From Shinella pollutisoli (GTDB lineage: Bacteria; Pseudomonadota; Alphaproteobacteria; Rhizobiales; Rhizobiaceae): 64,000 nucleotides of DNA. Positions 1-8,194 of the stretch are shown here, one piece after another; the stretch's first letter is position 1, and each line of letters begins with the position of its first letter. The stretch covers positions 1 to 64,000 of the forward strand of contig NZ_JANFDG010000005.1 in the NCBI RefSeq assembly GCF_024609765.1, given 5' to 3'. The notes beneath the pieces were generated by a model, which ran no database searches, was not told the DNA's origin, and saw only the letters and a list, made by a program, of their open reading frames with translations. The position numbers and the translations under genes are program-made.

Positions 1-91
1 TGATCAGCAGGTCGTCAGACGTTATATCCGTAATCAGGAAAAGGCCGACAAAGCTTCCGACTTTGCCGACCTCTTTAATCGTAGCTACTAA
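1..91 (+). CDS. C-terminal fragment of a probable IS200/IS605-family TnpA transposase
   Basis: Reading from base 2 there is an open frame of 29 codons ending in TAA at 89-91, with no start inside the window. The residues (a VVRRYIRNQEKADK segment, then an acidic tail ending NRSY) look like the extreme C-terminal helix of Y1-type IS200/IS605 transposases. That helix carries basic and glutamate-rich stretches and often ends within about 20 residues of this point. The fragment alone is too short to prove the family. The stronger support is the pair of short perfect hairpins immediately downstream, which is how the right end of such elements looks. The catalytic HUH and tyrosine motifs would lie to the left of the window. 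A TnpB or an unrelated protein is possible. Confidence 0.5.
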   Translation, partial: DQQVVRRYIRNQEKADKASDFADLFNRSY

Positions 92-165
92 CTTATAACA
101 AAACCGCTTCTAGCGGTTCAAGCGCAGCGTTTCAAACCTCCACCTCTGGTGGAGGTCATGACTTT
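92..165 (+). mobile_element. Right end of an IS200/IS605-like element with two subterminal hairpins
   Basis: Two perfect hairpins follow the transposase stop. The first has arms at 102-108 and 112-118 with a 3-base TCT loop. The second has arms at 136-144 and 148-156, also with a TCT loop. IS200/IS605 elements lack terminal inverted repeats. Instead, TnpA recognises a hairpin just inside each end and cleaves a few bases beyond it. The cleavage point here is probably within 157-165, just after the second hairpin, but cannot be fixed without an empty-site sequence. The leftward gene at 118-1563 reads into this segment and takes its last codons and stop from it. Confidence 0.6.
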
Positions 166-1563
166 TGCAGGGTCGAACCTGAAGATCGGCTGGCCGGCGA
201 GCAGCACCGCCTCGCCGCGATGGTGGAAATGGGAGGCGCAGCCGCGGTCGAGCCGCATCGAGAAGTCGGTCGCGAGCGCGATCTTCGTTTCGGTGTCGGT
301 GACCGAAAGGACGAGGTCGGCAAGCCGGCCGCTTTCGCCGGCCGCATGGAGAAGTTCCGCCGCCACCGCCGCCCTGGCCGGGTCCTTCGCGAAGGCGGCA
401 AGCGGCGCGCCCTTCAGCGCTTGCGCGACCTCCGTCCAGAGCGGCCATTCGGCGCGGAACGGCGCGCCGAGCTCCGCCGGCATGGCCGGCAGCGTGCCGG
501 TCTCTCCCCTGAGATAGGGCGAAAGCGCCTCGACCGCGAGGAGCCGGTCGATGACGGCGCGCACGGAAATCCCGCCGCTCGCCTGCGGGTAGCGGGCCGA
601 CGTGAAGGTGACGATGTCCAGCGTGCCGTCCATCGCCGGGACGTTGTCGACCGCGCCGTGAAGCGCCCGGTAGACGACGAGCCAGGCGGCGTCGAACGTG
701 CCCCTGCTGCGGACGGTGCCGTCGCCGATGGCGGCGGCAAGCGCCGCGCCCGCCTTCGCGGCGGCGGCCGTGTCGCCCGTCTGGTTCACATAGGTCATGA
801 GGAAATCCCGCTCCGGCTGGCGCGCCGCGGCGATCTGGGCGGCGTGGAGGCTCTCGCGCAACAGGGCGACGTCCGGCTCGACGGCCGCGACCGCCGGAAG
901 GGCGGGGCGCCCGACGAGCGCCGGCGCCCAGCTCCATAGGCGCGTGAGATCGGCCAGCCGATCCCTGTCGGGGTGGGTCTCGGCGAAGGCCGTCCAGGCG
1001 TCCGCGCTCTCCTGCGTGGCGATCAGGCCCGCCTGCAGCAGGGGCAGGCCGTGGCGGCCGGCGGCTTCGGCGAGCGCCGCCTTCTCCGCGTCCGGCCGGT
1101 CGATTACCGCCGCGACGATGCGCGGGCTTGCCGTCTCGCGCCGTTCCGCCGGGAGCGCCGCCAGGGCCGCGAGCAGCTTCTCGCCGTCGCCGTAGAGCAG
1201 GACGGCGCGGAGCGTCGAGACGAGCGTGCCGATCTCGGCCAGGTTGCCGGTCGAGGCTGCGACGGCGTCGAGGCCGCCATGCGTCGCCTCCAGCGCGCCG
1301 GCGAGGTCGGCGGCCTCGCGCACGCCATCCGCGCGAAGCCCGCGCGCGAGGTCGAGCGCCCTGTCGGCCGGAAGGCGTCCGTAGCGGATCTTCAGATAGG
1401 CCGCCTCCGCGCCCGCGCCCCTGGCCTTCAGTCTCGGCAGCGCGGCGCGCTCGGCGAGGACCATGTCGGAGAGCGCCAGGATGGCGGGCTCGGCGGGGCA
1501 GTCCTGCGCCCGTGCCGGCAGGGCGGCCAAGGTCATGGCGGCGAGGAGAAGGAGAGGCCTCAT
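118..1563 (-). CDS. Secreted protein of unknown function, 3' end replaced by the insertion element
   Basis: The protein has 481 residues. I do not recognise the family. It opens with a clear Sec signal peptide (MRPLLLLAAMTLAALPARA, cleavage before QD), so it is probably periplasmic, and the rest is alanine-rich and looks helical. An ATG three codons upstream (1572) is possible, but the GGGACGG ahead of 1563 is better spaced for this start. The last genome-encoded residues appear to be about IFRFDPAKV. The final thirteen or so (MTSTRGGGLKRCA) are translated from the hairpin region of the insertion element. Only a short C-terminal piece seems to have been lost, so the product may still work. 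The gene follows a lipoprotein gene on the same strand. Confidence 0.7.
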   Translation of the reverse strand: MRPLLLLAAMTLAALPARAQDCPAEPAILALSDMVLAERAALPRLKARGAGAEAAYLKIRYGRLPADRALDLARGLRADGVREAADLAGALEATHGGLDAVAASTGNLAEIGTLVSTLRAVLLYGDGEKLLAALAALPAERRETASPRIVAAVIDRPDAEKAALAEAAGRHGLPLLQAGLIATQESADAWTAFAETHPDRDRLADLTRLWSWAPALVGRPALPAVAAVEPDVALLRESLHAAQIAAARQPERDFLMTYVNQTGDTAAAAKAGAALAAAIGDGTVRSRGTFDAAWLVVYRALHGAVDNVPAMDGTLDIVTFTSARYPQASGGISVRAVIDRLLAVEALSPYLRGETGTLPAMPAELGAPFRAEWPLWTEVAQALKGAPLAAFAKDPARAAVAAELLHAAGESGRLADLVLSVTDTETKIALATDFSMRLDRGCASHFHHRGEAVLLAGQPIFRFDPAKVMTSTRGGGLKRCA

Positions 1564-1576
1564 GTGTCGCATCCGT

Positions 1577-1596
1577 CCCGAAAAGACCCTTTCGGG
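1577..1596 (-). other. Small hairpin between two leftward genes
   Basis: Inverted arms CCCGAAA (1577-1583) and TTTCGGG (1590-1596) with a 6-base loop lie 13 bases ahead of the start at 1563 and 30 bases after the lipoprotein stop. It could be a weak terminator or attenuator for the lipoprotein gene. It lacks a clean T-run, so this is only a structural observation. Confidence 0.35.
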
Positions 1597-1626
1597 CGGA
1601 ACGCATGGGCGCTCGCGATTATTCGC

Positions 1627-2124
1627 TCAACGGTCGCAGGCCGCCATCTCGAATGTCGCCGGCGCCTTGCCGTCCCTGAAGACCTCCGGGTTCTTCTCGT
1701 AGGCCGGGCCGACGACGAGGGCCTTGGCGGGGAGCGTGCCGCTCTGGTCGGCGCTGGATGTCACCGTCGTTTCGAGCCGCTGCAGCGTCCCGCCGTCCGG
1801 CGCGACGACGGCGATCGAGACCTTGTACGGCCTGTCCTTCCTCACGCAGGTGACGTCCGGGCTTTCCAGCACCACGCGCTGCTGGTGGGCGAAGAGCCGG
1901 CGCTCCAGCGTCAGCGGCGCGCCGCCGGCCGGGTTCTCGAACTCCGCCCGCACCACCGAGCCCTCCGGAACGGGCTGCGCCCGGTCGAGCGTGACGAGAT
2001 AGGTCGCATAGGCGAGCCGGTAGTTGAAGACGAAGAGCTTGCCGGAGAGCACCAGCGGCTCGTCGCCGCCCTCGCGCTGGCAGGCGGCGAGCAGGAGGGC
2101 GAGGATCACGACGAGGGGCTTCAC
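1627..2124 (-). CDS. Lipoprotein of unknown function
   Basis: The protein has 165 residues and starts at GTG 2124. That start is chosen because an excellent ribosome-binding site (AAGGAGAT, about 6 bases away) precedes it and because it overlaps the stop of the upstream CGNR gene as GTGA, the usual sign of translational coupling. The upstream part of the frame is proline/arginine-rich and not protein-like. The N-terminus VKPLVVILALLLAAC is a lipoprotein signal with the lipobox cysteine at residue 15. The mature part is rich in beta-type segments, with no motif I recognise. Coupling to a zinc-finger regulator suggests a stress-linked envelope role, which is inference only. Confidence 0.75.
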   Translation of the reverse strand: MKPLVVILALLLAACQREGGDEPLVLSGKLFVFNYRLAYATYLVTLDRAQPVPEGSVVRAEFENPAGGAPLTLERRLFAHQQRVVLESPDVTCVRKDRPYKVSIAVVAPDGGTLQRLETTVTSSADQSGTLPAKALVVGPAYEKNPEVFRDGKAPATFEMAACDR

Positions 2125-2675
2125 GGGCGGATCTCCTTCCTGCGGCGGCGGTAGTGGCGGCTCGCCTTCACGCGGTTGCCGCAGACGGCCATGTCGCACC
2201 AGGCGCGCGAGCGGTTGCGGCTGCGGTCGAGGAAGAGCCAGCGGCAGTTCGGGCAGATCTTCAACCGGTCCGGTTCGGACAACGCGACGAGCGACAGCGC
2301 CGAGCGCGCCGTCGCCGTGTCGAGCGCCTGCGGCCGGTCGCCGGAGCGGCGCAGCGTTTCGGCGACGCGTTCCAGCAGGTCGGCGAGCAGCGCGGGCGAT
2401 CCGTCGCCGCGCGCTTGCGCGCGAAAATGCCGGTCGATCGCCTCGCGCAGCGCCAGGAAGTTTTCACGCGCATCGGCCGCGACCGGCTCCAGCCGGCCGA
2501 AGCGGTCGCGCTCCGCCCCGTGCCGGTTCGCGCCTCCGGCGAAGGCGCCGATCAGCGCCGGGTCGGCGAAGCGGTCGATCCGCCGGGCGGGATCGTCGCG
2601 CAGCACGACCGAGTTCGCCACGTCGAGGGCGAGCGAGCCGCCGGAGAAACGGTGCGGGGTCCAGGCGAAGGTCAT
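2121..2675 (-). CDS. ABATE/CGNR zinc-finger putative transcriptional regulator
   Basis: The protein has 184 residues. The N-terminal about 130 fit the ABATE domain (opening with FSGGSLALDVANSV). The C-terminus holds the CGNR zinc finger at about 141-168, with cysteines at 141, 144, 160 and 165 and the diagnostic CGNR tetrapeptide, followed by a very basic tail (HYRRRRK) suited to nucleic-acid binding. Members of this family are annotated as putative stress-induced transcription regulators, and few have been studied. There is no Shine-Dalgarno sequence before the ATG. The predicted minus-strand promoter puts the transcription start at or next to the ATG, so the message may be leaderless. The gene faces a LivH-like permease across a 47-base region that is largely one palindrome, its likely operator. 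Confidence 0.85.
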   Translation of the reverse strand: MTFAWTPHRFSGGSLALDVANSVVLRDDPARRIDRFADPALIGAFAGGANRHGAERDRFGRLEPVAADARENFLALREAIDRHFRAQARGDGSPALLADLLERVAETLRRSGDRPQALDTATARSALSLVALSEPDRLKICPNCRWLFLDRSRNRSRAWCDMAVCGNRVKASRHYRRRRKEIRP

Positions 2676-2680
2676 GGCAT

Positions 2681-2716
2681 ATTCTAACTGGCAAAAGCGA
2701 TTTTACCAGTTATAAA
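2681..2716. promoter_or_regulatory. 28-base palindrome with two overlapping, convergently oriented promoters
   Basis: TAACTGG (2685-2691) and CCAGTTA (2706-2712) are perfect inverted arms. With the inner bases, 11 of 12 positions pair around a 4-base centre. On the plus strand CTGGCA (2688-2693), 17 bases, then TATAAA (2711-2716) resembles a -35/-10 pair. On the minus strand CTGGTA (2709-2704), 17 bases, then TAGAAT (2686-2681) does the same. Both would start transcription at about the ATG of their gene. The arms therefore form the -35 boxes of both promoters, and a bound repressor or two polymerases would exclude each other. Confidence 0.5.
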
Positions 2717-2722
2717 TCCGCC

Positions 2723-3619
2723 ATGGCCTATGTCCTGCAGCAGATCGCCAACGCCGCGCCGGTCGCCGCGCTCTATGCGGTGCTCGCCTTCGGCTATTCC
2801 GTCGCCTTCGCGGTGACGCGGCGGGCCGACATCGCCTATGGCGCGCTCTTCGCCTTCGCTGGGCAGGTCTTCGTGCTCTTCTCGGTCATCGGCTGGAGCG
2901 GCTTCTGGCTGGTGCTGCCGGCGGCCCTTGCGCTCGGCGCGGCGGCGGGCCTCGTCTACGGCGTCGGCGCGGGCCTCGTCGTCGGCCGCCATGTCATGCG
3001 GCCGCTCGCCTTCTCCTCGGGCAACACCGTGGTGGTCGCGGCGCTCGGTGTGGTGCTGGTGCTGATGGAGACGGCGCGGCTTGCCGCCGACACGAGGAGC
3101 TTCTGGCTGCCGCCGCTCCTCGAGGCGCCGATCGTGCTGTGGGACGATCCTGCCTTCCCGGTGGCGCTGACGATGCTGCAGATGCTGAACACCGCGGCGA
3201 TGGCCGGCATCGTCGCCGCCGGCCACCTTTTCCTGTCGCGCTCCGCCTGGGGCCGGCGCTGGCGCGCCGTGTCGGAGGACCGGCTGGCGGCGGAGCTCTG
3301 CGGCGTCGACGCCGCCGCCGTGTTCCTGTCCGCCTATGCCGGCGCGGCGCTCGTCGCGAGCCTCGCGGGCATCCTCGCCACCGCCTATTACGGCACGATG
3401 GATTTCGGCGCGGGGCTGGTCTTCGGCGTCAAGGTGCTGTTCGTCGCCGCCATCGGCGGGGCGGGGCGGCCGGCGCACGCGGCACTCGGCGGCGCGGCGA
3501 TGGGGCTCGCCGAGACGCTGTGGAGCGCCTACGGCGCCGTCCTCTGGCGCGATCTCGTCATCTTCTCCGGCCTCGTCCTGCTGCTCGTCCTCTTCCGCCG
3601 CGAGCGGCCGGTGCCGTGA
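2723..3619 (+). CDS. LivH-like branched-chain amino acid ABC transporter permease, orphan
   Basis: The protein has 298 residues and about eight hydrophobic membrane segments, and resembles the LivH/BPD_transp_2 permeases: the N-terminus MAYVLQQIANAAPVAALYAV, the YGALFAFAG segment after the first two helices and the later GVDAAAVFLSAYAGAALVAS and AIGGAGRP stretches. In LIV systems LivH forms the channel with LivM, driven by LivG/LivF and fed by a periplasmic binding protein. None of those partners is adjacent, so this is either an orphan subunit or one that serves a system elsewhere. The ATG at 2723 was chosen because the frame upstream is antisense to the CGNR gene and not hydrophobic. No Shine-Dalgarno is visible. 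Control by the divergent CGNR regulator is inferred. Confidence 0.75.
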   Translation: MAYVLQQIANAAPVAALYAVLAFGYSVAFAVTRRADIAYGALFAFAGQVFVLFSVIGWSGFWLVLPAALALGAAAGLVYGVGAGLVVGRHVMRPLAFSSGNTVVVAALGVVLVLMETARLAADTRSFWLPPLLEAPIVLWDDPAFPVALTMLQMLNTAAMAGIVAAGHLFLSRSAWGRRWRAVSEDRLAAELCGVDAAAVFLSAYAGAALVASLAGILATAYYGTMDFGAGLVFGVKVLFVAAIGGAGRPAHAALGGAAMGLAETLWSAYGAVLWRDLVIFSGLVLLLVLFRRERPVP

Positions 3620-3623
3620 GGCC

Positions 3624-4076
3624 TCAGGACCACTTGTCCCGCGCCCGGTCGTCGCTGTCCTTCGCCTCTACCCAGCCGCCCGCGGAGCCGTCGGTAAAAT
3701 GCTCCTTCTTCCAGAAGGGCGCGGAGGTCTTGAGGTAGTCCATCACGAAGGAGGCGCCGTCGAAGGCGGCGTGGCGGTGGGGGGCGGCGGCAAGCACGAG
3801 GACGATGTTCTCGCCGGGCGCGATCCGGCCGACCCGGTGGATCGCCGTGACGGCGGTAAGCGAGAAGCGGGCGACGGCCTCGCCGCAGATGCGGTAGATC
3901 TCCGCCTCGGCCATGCCGGGATAGTGCTCCAGCTCCAGGCCCGAGAGCCGTCCGTCCTCGTTCCGGCAAAGCCCGGTGAAGGCGACGACGGCGCCGATGT
4001 CGGCGCGGCCAGCGGTCAGGCGGGCGGTCTCGGCGGCGACGTCGAAATCCTCCGGCCCGACGCGCACGGTGATCAC
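3624..4076 (-). CDS. moaE: Molybdopterin synthase catalytic subunit
   Basis: MoaE (150 residues) forms a heterotetramer with MoaD and inserts the dithiolene sulfurs into precursor Z, giving molybdopterin. Family features visible are GAVVAFTGLCRN near residue 28, the LELEHYPGMAE segment, HRVG followed by GE, and the lysine-containing YLKTSAPFWKKE stretch near residues 114-125 that lines the active site. It starts only four bases downstream of moaD and is the last gene of the leftward uvrC-pgsA-moaD-moaE run. It ends five bases from the convergent LivH-like gene with no obvious terminator between. A molybdenum oxidoreductase that would need the cofactor is encoded at 11574-13682. Confidence 0.93.
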   Translation of the reverse strand: MITVRVGPEDFDVAAETARLTAGRADIGAVVAFTGLCRNEDGRLSGLELEHYPGMAEAEIYRICGEAVARFSLTAVTAIHRVGRIAPGENIVLVLAAAPHRHAAFDGASFVMDYLKTSAPFWKKEHFTDGSAGGWVEAKDSDDRARDKWS

Positions 4077-4080
4077 GGCC

Positions 4081-4335
4081 TCAGCCCCCGGTCATCGGCG
4101 GGAAGAGGGCGATCTCCCGCGCGCCCGCGATCGGTTCGTCGTGCTCGACATGCTCCTGGTCGATCGCGATGCGGATCACGTCGCCGTGCTCCAGCGCATG
4201 GGCATATTCCTCGCCGAGCGTCTTCAGATGGGCGATCAGATCGGCGCCGGTGCGCACGGAGGCGGGAAGCGCGATCTCCTCCTCGCCCTTGCCGATGCGC
4301 TCGCGAACCCAGGCGAAGTAGACGAGCCGCGCCAT
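4081..4335 (-). CDS. moaD: Molybdopterin synthase sulfur-carrier subunit
   Basis: The protein is 84 residues of ubiquitin-like beta-grasp fold. The diagnostic C-terminus is PPMTGG: the terminal diglycine is adenylated, then thiocarboxylated, and donates sulfur in the MoaE active site. The N-terminal MARLVYFAWVRERIGKGEEEI matches the usual strand-helix start of the family. The gene sits one base after pgsA and directly before moaE, so the two synthase subunits should be made together. Confidence 0.92.
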   Translation of the reverse strand: MARLVYFAWVRERIGKGEEEIALPASVRTGADLIAHLKTLGEEYAHALEHGDVIRIAIDQEHVEHDEPIAGAREIALFPPMTGG

Positions 4336-4336
4336 C

Positions 4337-4939
4337 TCACTCGTCCACGATGTGCTTGAGCCCGGCGCGGAAATAGTCGTAGCCGGTATACATGGTGATG
4401 AGCGCGGCGATCCACAGCAGGCCGATGCCGATGCCGGTGGCGAGCCCCGTGTCGGCGGCCTCGGGCGGGATGTCGTCGAGCGCGGGGCCGACGAGCAGCA
4501 GGGCGATCGCCACCATCTGGATCGCCGTCTTCCACTTGGCGATGCGCGTCACCGGCACGGAGACCTTGAGGCCGGCGAGATATTCGCGCAGGCCCGAGAC
4601 GAGGATCTCCCGGCACAGGATGATGATCGCCGCCCAGATCGTCCAGCCGGCGATGGTCCGGTCGGCGGCCATCAGCAGCAGCACCGAGGCGACCAGCAGC
4701 TTGTCGGCGATCGGGTCGAGCATCCGGCCGATGTTCGAGGTCTGGTTCCAGATGCGGGCGAGGTAGCCGTCGAGATAGTCGGTGATCGACGCCGCCGCAA
4801 ACAGCCAGAAGGCCGACCAGCGCGCGAAGTCCGAGGACTGCAGCCGACCCTCCACGAAGAAGCACAGCACGATCAGCGGCACGGCGAGGATCCGGCCATA
4901 GGTGAGGAGGTTCGGAATGTTGTACGCGGGGGAAGCCAT
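4337..4939 (-). CDS. pgsA: CDP-diacylglycerol--glycerol-3-phosphate 3-phosphatidyltransferase
   Basis: This 200-residue inner-membrane enzyme makes phosphatidylglycerol-phosphate from CDP-diacylglycerol and glycerol-3-phosphate, the committed step to phosphatidylglycerol and cardiolipin. The CDP-alcohol phosphatidyltransferase signature is complete: D57-G58, A61-R62, G71, D75 and D79, matching DGx2ARx8Gx3Dx3D. Several membrane helices surround it. The start at MASPAYNIPNLLTYGR is chosen because the family begins with a NIPNxLT motif. The extra 38 residues possible upstream are polar and unlike the family. The ATG lies 101 bases past the uvrC stop, in the conserved rhizobial order uvrC-pgsA-moaD-moaE. 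Confidence 0.93.
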   Translation of the reverse strand: MASPAYNIPNLLTYGRILAVPLIVLCFFVEGRLQSSDFARWSAFWLFAAASITDYLDGYLARIWNQTSNIGRMLDPIADKLLVASVLLLMAADRTIAGWTIWAAIIILCREILVSGLREYLAGLKVSVPVTRIAKWKTAIQMVAIALLLVGPALDDIPPEAADTGLATGIGIGLLWIAALITMYTGYDYFRAGLKHIVDE

Positions 4940-5039
4940 GGATTCTTCGGTCTCGGTGTTTCCGCTAGATGAGGGCTTTGCGGGCGTGCCGTCAACCGTT
5001 GTTTCCGTCCTTTCGTGGCGAATTTGCGGTTGTGCCCGG

Positions 5040-7076
5040 CTAGAGCGCCGCATCCTCGTGGAAGTGGTTGTAGACGAGGCGGGCGACGCTCTCGGAAATG
5101 CCCTCCACGGCCATCAGGTCGCTCATCGCCGCGCGCGAGACCGCCTTGGCGGTGCCGAAATGCTGGAGCAGCGCGCGCTTGCGCGTCGGGCCGATGCCGG
5201 CGATCTCGTCGAGCGGGTTCTTCACCAGCTCCTTCTTGCGCCGCGCCCGGTGCGAGCCGATGGCGAAGCGGTGCGCCTCGTCGCGCAGCCGCTGCACGAA
5301 ATAGAGCACGGGGTCGCGCGGCGGCAGCGAGAAGTCCGGCACGCCCTTCATGAAGAAGCGCTCGCGCCCGGCCTCGCGGTCGGCGCCCTTGGCGACGCCG
5401 ATCGCCACCACCTGGTCGGTGATGCCGAGCTCCTCCAGGATCGCCCGGACGGCCGTCATCTGTCCCTGGCCGCCGTCGATCAGGATCACGTCCGGCCAGG
5501 CGGGGAAGGGGAGGTCGGCGGCGTCCGCACCCGCCTCGGCGCCGCGGTCCGGCAGGCCTTCCTCCTTGATGAGGCGGGAGAAGCGCCGCGTCATCACCTC
5601 CTTCATCATGCCGAAGTCGTCGCCCGGCGTGATCTCGGTCGAGCGGATGTTGAACTTGCGGTACTGCCCCTTCACGAAGCCGTCCGGCCCCGCCACCACC
5701 ATGCCGCCGACGGCGTTGGTGCCCATGATGTGCGAGTTGTCGTAGATCTCGATGCGGCGCGGCACGGCGGGCAGCTTGAAGGTCGCGGCGAAGCCCTCGA
5801 GCAGGCGCGACTGCGAGGCCGTCTCGGCGAGCTTGCGGCCGTGCGCCTCGCGGGCGTTGGCGGCCACGTGGTCGACGAGGTCCTTCTTCTCGCCGCGCTG
5901 CGGCACCTGGATCGACACCCGGTGGCCGGAGCGCTCCGTGAGCGCCCGGCTGAGCAGGTCGATCTCCTCCACCGTCTCGGAGAGCAGGATCTGCCGGGGA
6001 CAGGGCTTGTCGTCGTAGAACTGGGCGAGGAAGGCGTTCAGCACCTCGCTGCCGGAAAGCTGCGGGTCGGCCTTGGGGAAATAGGCGCGGTTGCCCCAGT
6101 TCTGCCCGGTGCGGAAGAAGAAGACCTGGATGCAGGAGACGCCGCCCTCGTGGTGGATGGCGAAGACGTCCGCCTCCTCGACGCCGGAGGGATTGATGCC
6201 CTGGTGGCTCTGGACGTGGGAAAGGGCGGCGAGGCGGTCGCGGTAGACGGCGGCGCGCTCGAAATCGAGCTCTTCGGCCGCCGCGTTCATCGCCGCCGCC
6301 ATCTCCGCCTTCACCTTCTGGCTCTTGCCGGAGAGGAAATCCTTGGCCTCCTGCACGAGTTCGGCATAGTCGGCGTCGGAAATCTCGTAGGTGCAGGGGG
6401 CGGAACAGCGCTTGATCTGGTAGAGCAGGCAGGGGCGCGTGCGCGTCTCGAACACGCTGTCGGTGCAGGTGCGCAGCAGGAAGGCGCGCTGCAGCGAGTT
6501 GATCGTGCGCCCGACGGCGCCGGCCGAGGCGAAGGGGCCGAAATAGTCGCCCTTGCGGCTCCGCGCGCCGCGGTGCTTGAAGATCGCCGGCGCCCGGCTG
6601 TCGCCGGTGACGAGGATATAGGGGAAGGACTTGTCGTCGCGCAGCAGCACGTTGAAGCGCGGGCGCAGGCGCTTGATGAGGTTCGCCTCGAGAAGCAGCG
6701 CCTCCGTCTCGGTCCGCGTGGTGACGAATTCCATGTTCGCCGTCAGGCGGATCATCTGCGCGATGCGGTTGGAATGGCCGCGGCCCTGGGCGTAGTTGGT
6801 GACGCGCTTCCTGAGGCTGCGCGCCTTGCCGACATAGAGCACGTCGCCGTCCGCGTTGAACATGCGGTAGACGCCGGGGCTGTTCGGCAGGCGCTTGACG
6901 AGCTCCTGGATCAGCGCCGCGCCGGAAAGGCCCTCCGGCACGTCGCCGCCCTCGTTCCAGTCGATGCCGGGCGTGGCGGTGCCGGCGGCCGGGCCTTCGG
7001 GGGCAAGCTCGTCCTCGTCGTCCGTTTCGTTCTCGTCGTAGAGGATGCCGCCATCCTCCACCTTCCGGCTGTTCAT
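5040..7076 (-). CDS. uvrC: Excinuclease ABC subunit C
   Basis: The protein has 678 residues. UvrC makes both incisions around a lesion marked by UvrAB. Domains in order: a polar acidic N-terminal extension of about 50 residues, the GIY-YIG nuclease ([18 protein letters not shown] and the following helices), a UVR motif ([17 protein letters not shown]) that binds UvrB, the RNase-H-like C-terminal nuclease ([10 protein letters not shown], then [10 protein letters not shown]) and a helix-hairpin-helix pair ([20 protein letters not shown]). The start at 7076 overlaps the stop of the upstream SDR gene as ATGA. Longer frames extend upstream but would duplicate SDR coding sequence. The acidic N-terminal extension is common in rhizobial UvrC. 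Confidence 0.95.
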   Translation of the reverse strand: MNSRKVEDGGILYDENETDDEDELAPEGPAAGTATPGIDWNEGGDVPEGLSGAALIQELVKRLPNSPGVYRMFNADGDVLYVGKARSLRKRVTNYAQGRGHSNRIAQMIRLTANMEFVTTRTETEALLLEANLIKRLRPRFNVLLRDDKSFPYILVTGDSRAPAIFKHRGARSRKGDYFGPFASAGAVGRTINSLQRAFLLRTCTDSVFETRTRPCLLYQIKRCSAPCTYEISDADYAELVQEAKDFLSGKSQKVKAEMAAAMNAAAEELDFERAAVYRDRLAALSHVQSHQGINPSGVEEADVFAIHHEGGVSCIQVFFFRTGQNWGNRAYFPKADPQLSGSEVLNAFLAQFYDDKPCPRQILLSETVEEIDLLSRALTERSGHRVSIQVPQRGEKKDLVDHVAANAREAHGRKLAETASQSRLLEGFAATFKLPAVPRRIEIYDNSHIMGTNAVGGMVVAGPDGFVKGQYRKFNIRSTEITPGDDFGMMKEVMTRRFSRLIKEEGLPDRGAEAGADAADLPFPAWPDVILIDGGQGQMTAVRAILEELGITDQVVAIGVAKGADREAGRERFFMKGVPDFSLPPRDPVLYFVQRLRDEAHRFAIGSHRARRKKELVKNPLDEIAGIGPTRKRALLQHFGTAKAVSRAAMSDLMAVEGISESVARLVYNHFHEDAAL

Positions 7077-7861
7077 TCCGCAATCTCCGCCACGTCCGGC
7101 GTTTCCCAGGCGAGGTGCTGGCCGCCGTCGAGGGCGATCATCTGCCCGGTGATCGAGGGCGTCTCGAACAGGAAGCGCACGGTGCGGCCGAACTCGTCGA
7201 GTCGCGGCCCGCGCCTCAGGATAAGCCCCTCGACCTGCGCCTGGAAGGCCGCATCGTCCTGCCGCTCGTTCGGCAGCGACGGGCCCGGGCCGATGGCGTT
7301 GACGCGGATCCTCGGCGCGAAGGCCTGCGCCATCGTCCGCGTCGCCATCCACAGCGCCGACTTCGACAGCGTGTAGGAATAGTAGCGCGGCGTCGGGTTC
7401 CAGACGCGCTGGTCGATGATGTTGACGATCGCTCCCTCGCAGCCGTCCGGAAGCTGGCGGGCGAAGTCGCGGGCGAGGATCGACGGCGCCTTGACGTGGA
7501 CGGCGAAATGCCGCTCCCACAGCGCGTCGGAAAAATCCTCCACCGTGTCCGGCTTGAACAGCGAGGCGTTGTTGACGAGGAGGCCGATCGGGCCGAGCGC
7601 CGCGCGGGCGCTCTCGACGAGCCCTGCCGTCGCCTTCCCGTCGGCAAGGTCGCCCTGCACGACCGCCGCCAAAAGGCCGCGCTCCGCGAGCGCGCGCGCC
7701 AGCGCCTCGGCCTCGGCGAGCGATCGGTTCGCGTGGATCGCCACAGCGAAGCCGTGGGCGGCGAGGTCTTCCACGATGGCCCTGCCGATGCGTCTCGCGC
7801 CGCCCGTCACGAGGGCGGTTTTTTTATGCGTCTTCAAGAAAAGTCCGTCCTGCCGATTCAT
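7073..7861 (-). CDS. Short-chain dehydrogenase/reductase, FolM/pteridine-reductase-like
   Basis: This 262-residue classical SDR has a cofactor-binding TGGARRIG at 19-26. The arginines in that loop favour NADPH. It also has NNAS, and a catalytic YxxxK inside [16 protein letters not shown] and the [18 protein letters not shown] region resemble the FolM/PTR1 pteridine reductase branch, which reduces dihydrofolate or dihydromonapterin, but substrate cannot be read from sequence. The start [14 protein letters not shown] was chosen because the 32 upstream residues come from AT-rich DNA and are not SDR-like. Its stop overlaps the uvrC start, so this gene leads the leftward operon. The promoter probably lies in the AT-rich 7862-8000 stretch. 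Confidence 0.8.
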   Translation of the reverse strand: MNRQDGLFLKTHKKTALVTGGARRIGRAIVEDLAAHGFAVAIHANRSLAEAEALARALAERGLLAAVVQGDLADGKATAGLVESARAALGPIGLLVNNASLFKPDTVEDFSDALWERHFAVHVKAPSILARDFARQLPDGCEGAIVNIIDQRVWNPTPRYYSYTLSKSALWMATRTMAQAFAPRIRVNAIGPGPSLPNERQDDAAFQAQVEGLILRRGPRLDEFGRTVRFLFETPSITGQMIALDGGQHLAWETPDVAEIAE

Positions 7862-8194
7862 TCGATCAACCGGCAAAAGATATAGACAAGAACGCGCAGG
7901 CTTAAACTCCCTCGGGCAATTGATTGCGGAAAAATTAACGTCGGAAGTTACTTTCAAGTATTTCCATGTGTATTTTCAATAATAATAGACTTTCTGATTT
8001 TATGGTTAACAAATCGCCTGTTACGGGAAAGTCACATCCAATTCCTGCCGCATGCCTGCCTCGATAATTTCACATTTTCGCTCTTTCAATTCCTCAATCT
8101 TTATTCAATTTCCTCTCAACCGGGCGGGACGAATTCAAGTGGCGATGCCTCGCCGACCTCGCTCGGCGGGCATCGTTTAGTAAAGGAGAATGGC
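7862..8194. other. 333-base AT-rich intergenic region between divergent genes
   Basis: This is noticeably AT-richer than anything around it and carries a long pyrimidine-biased run near 8060-8115. It must hold the promoters of the leftward SDR-uvrC operon and the rightward porin. I could not assign a convincing -35/-10 pair or a repeat. A strong ribosome-binding site (AAAGGAG, 8182-8188) sits at its right edge, seven bases before the porin ATG. The long untranslated leader would suit post-transcriptional control of an abundant outer-membrane protein, but no specific site is visible. Confidence 0.5.

Noticed and set aside
4873-7083. A very long open frame antisense to uvrC
   Set aside because: Arginine-, proline- and glycine-rich with no motif; it mirrors the uvrC codons, a normal effect of high GC content. 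Similar shadows oppose parC, ppk, aspS, hppA and chrA.
7901-8010. CtrA-type TTAA-N7-TTAA sites in the AT-rich gap
   Set aside because: TTAA fragments occur, but none has both half-sites at the exact seven-base spacing; the same holds near 42900 and 43670.
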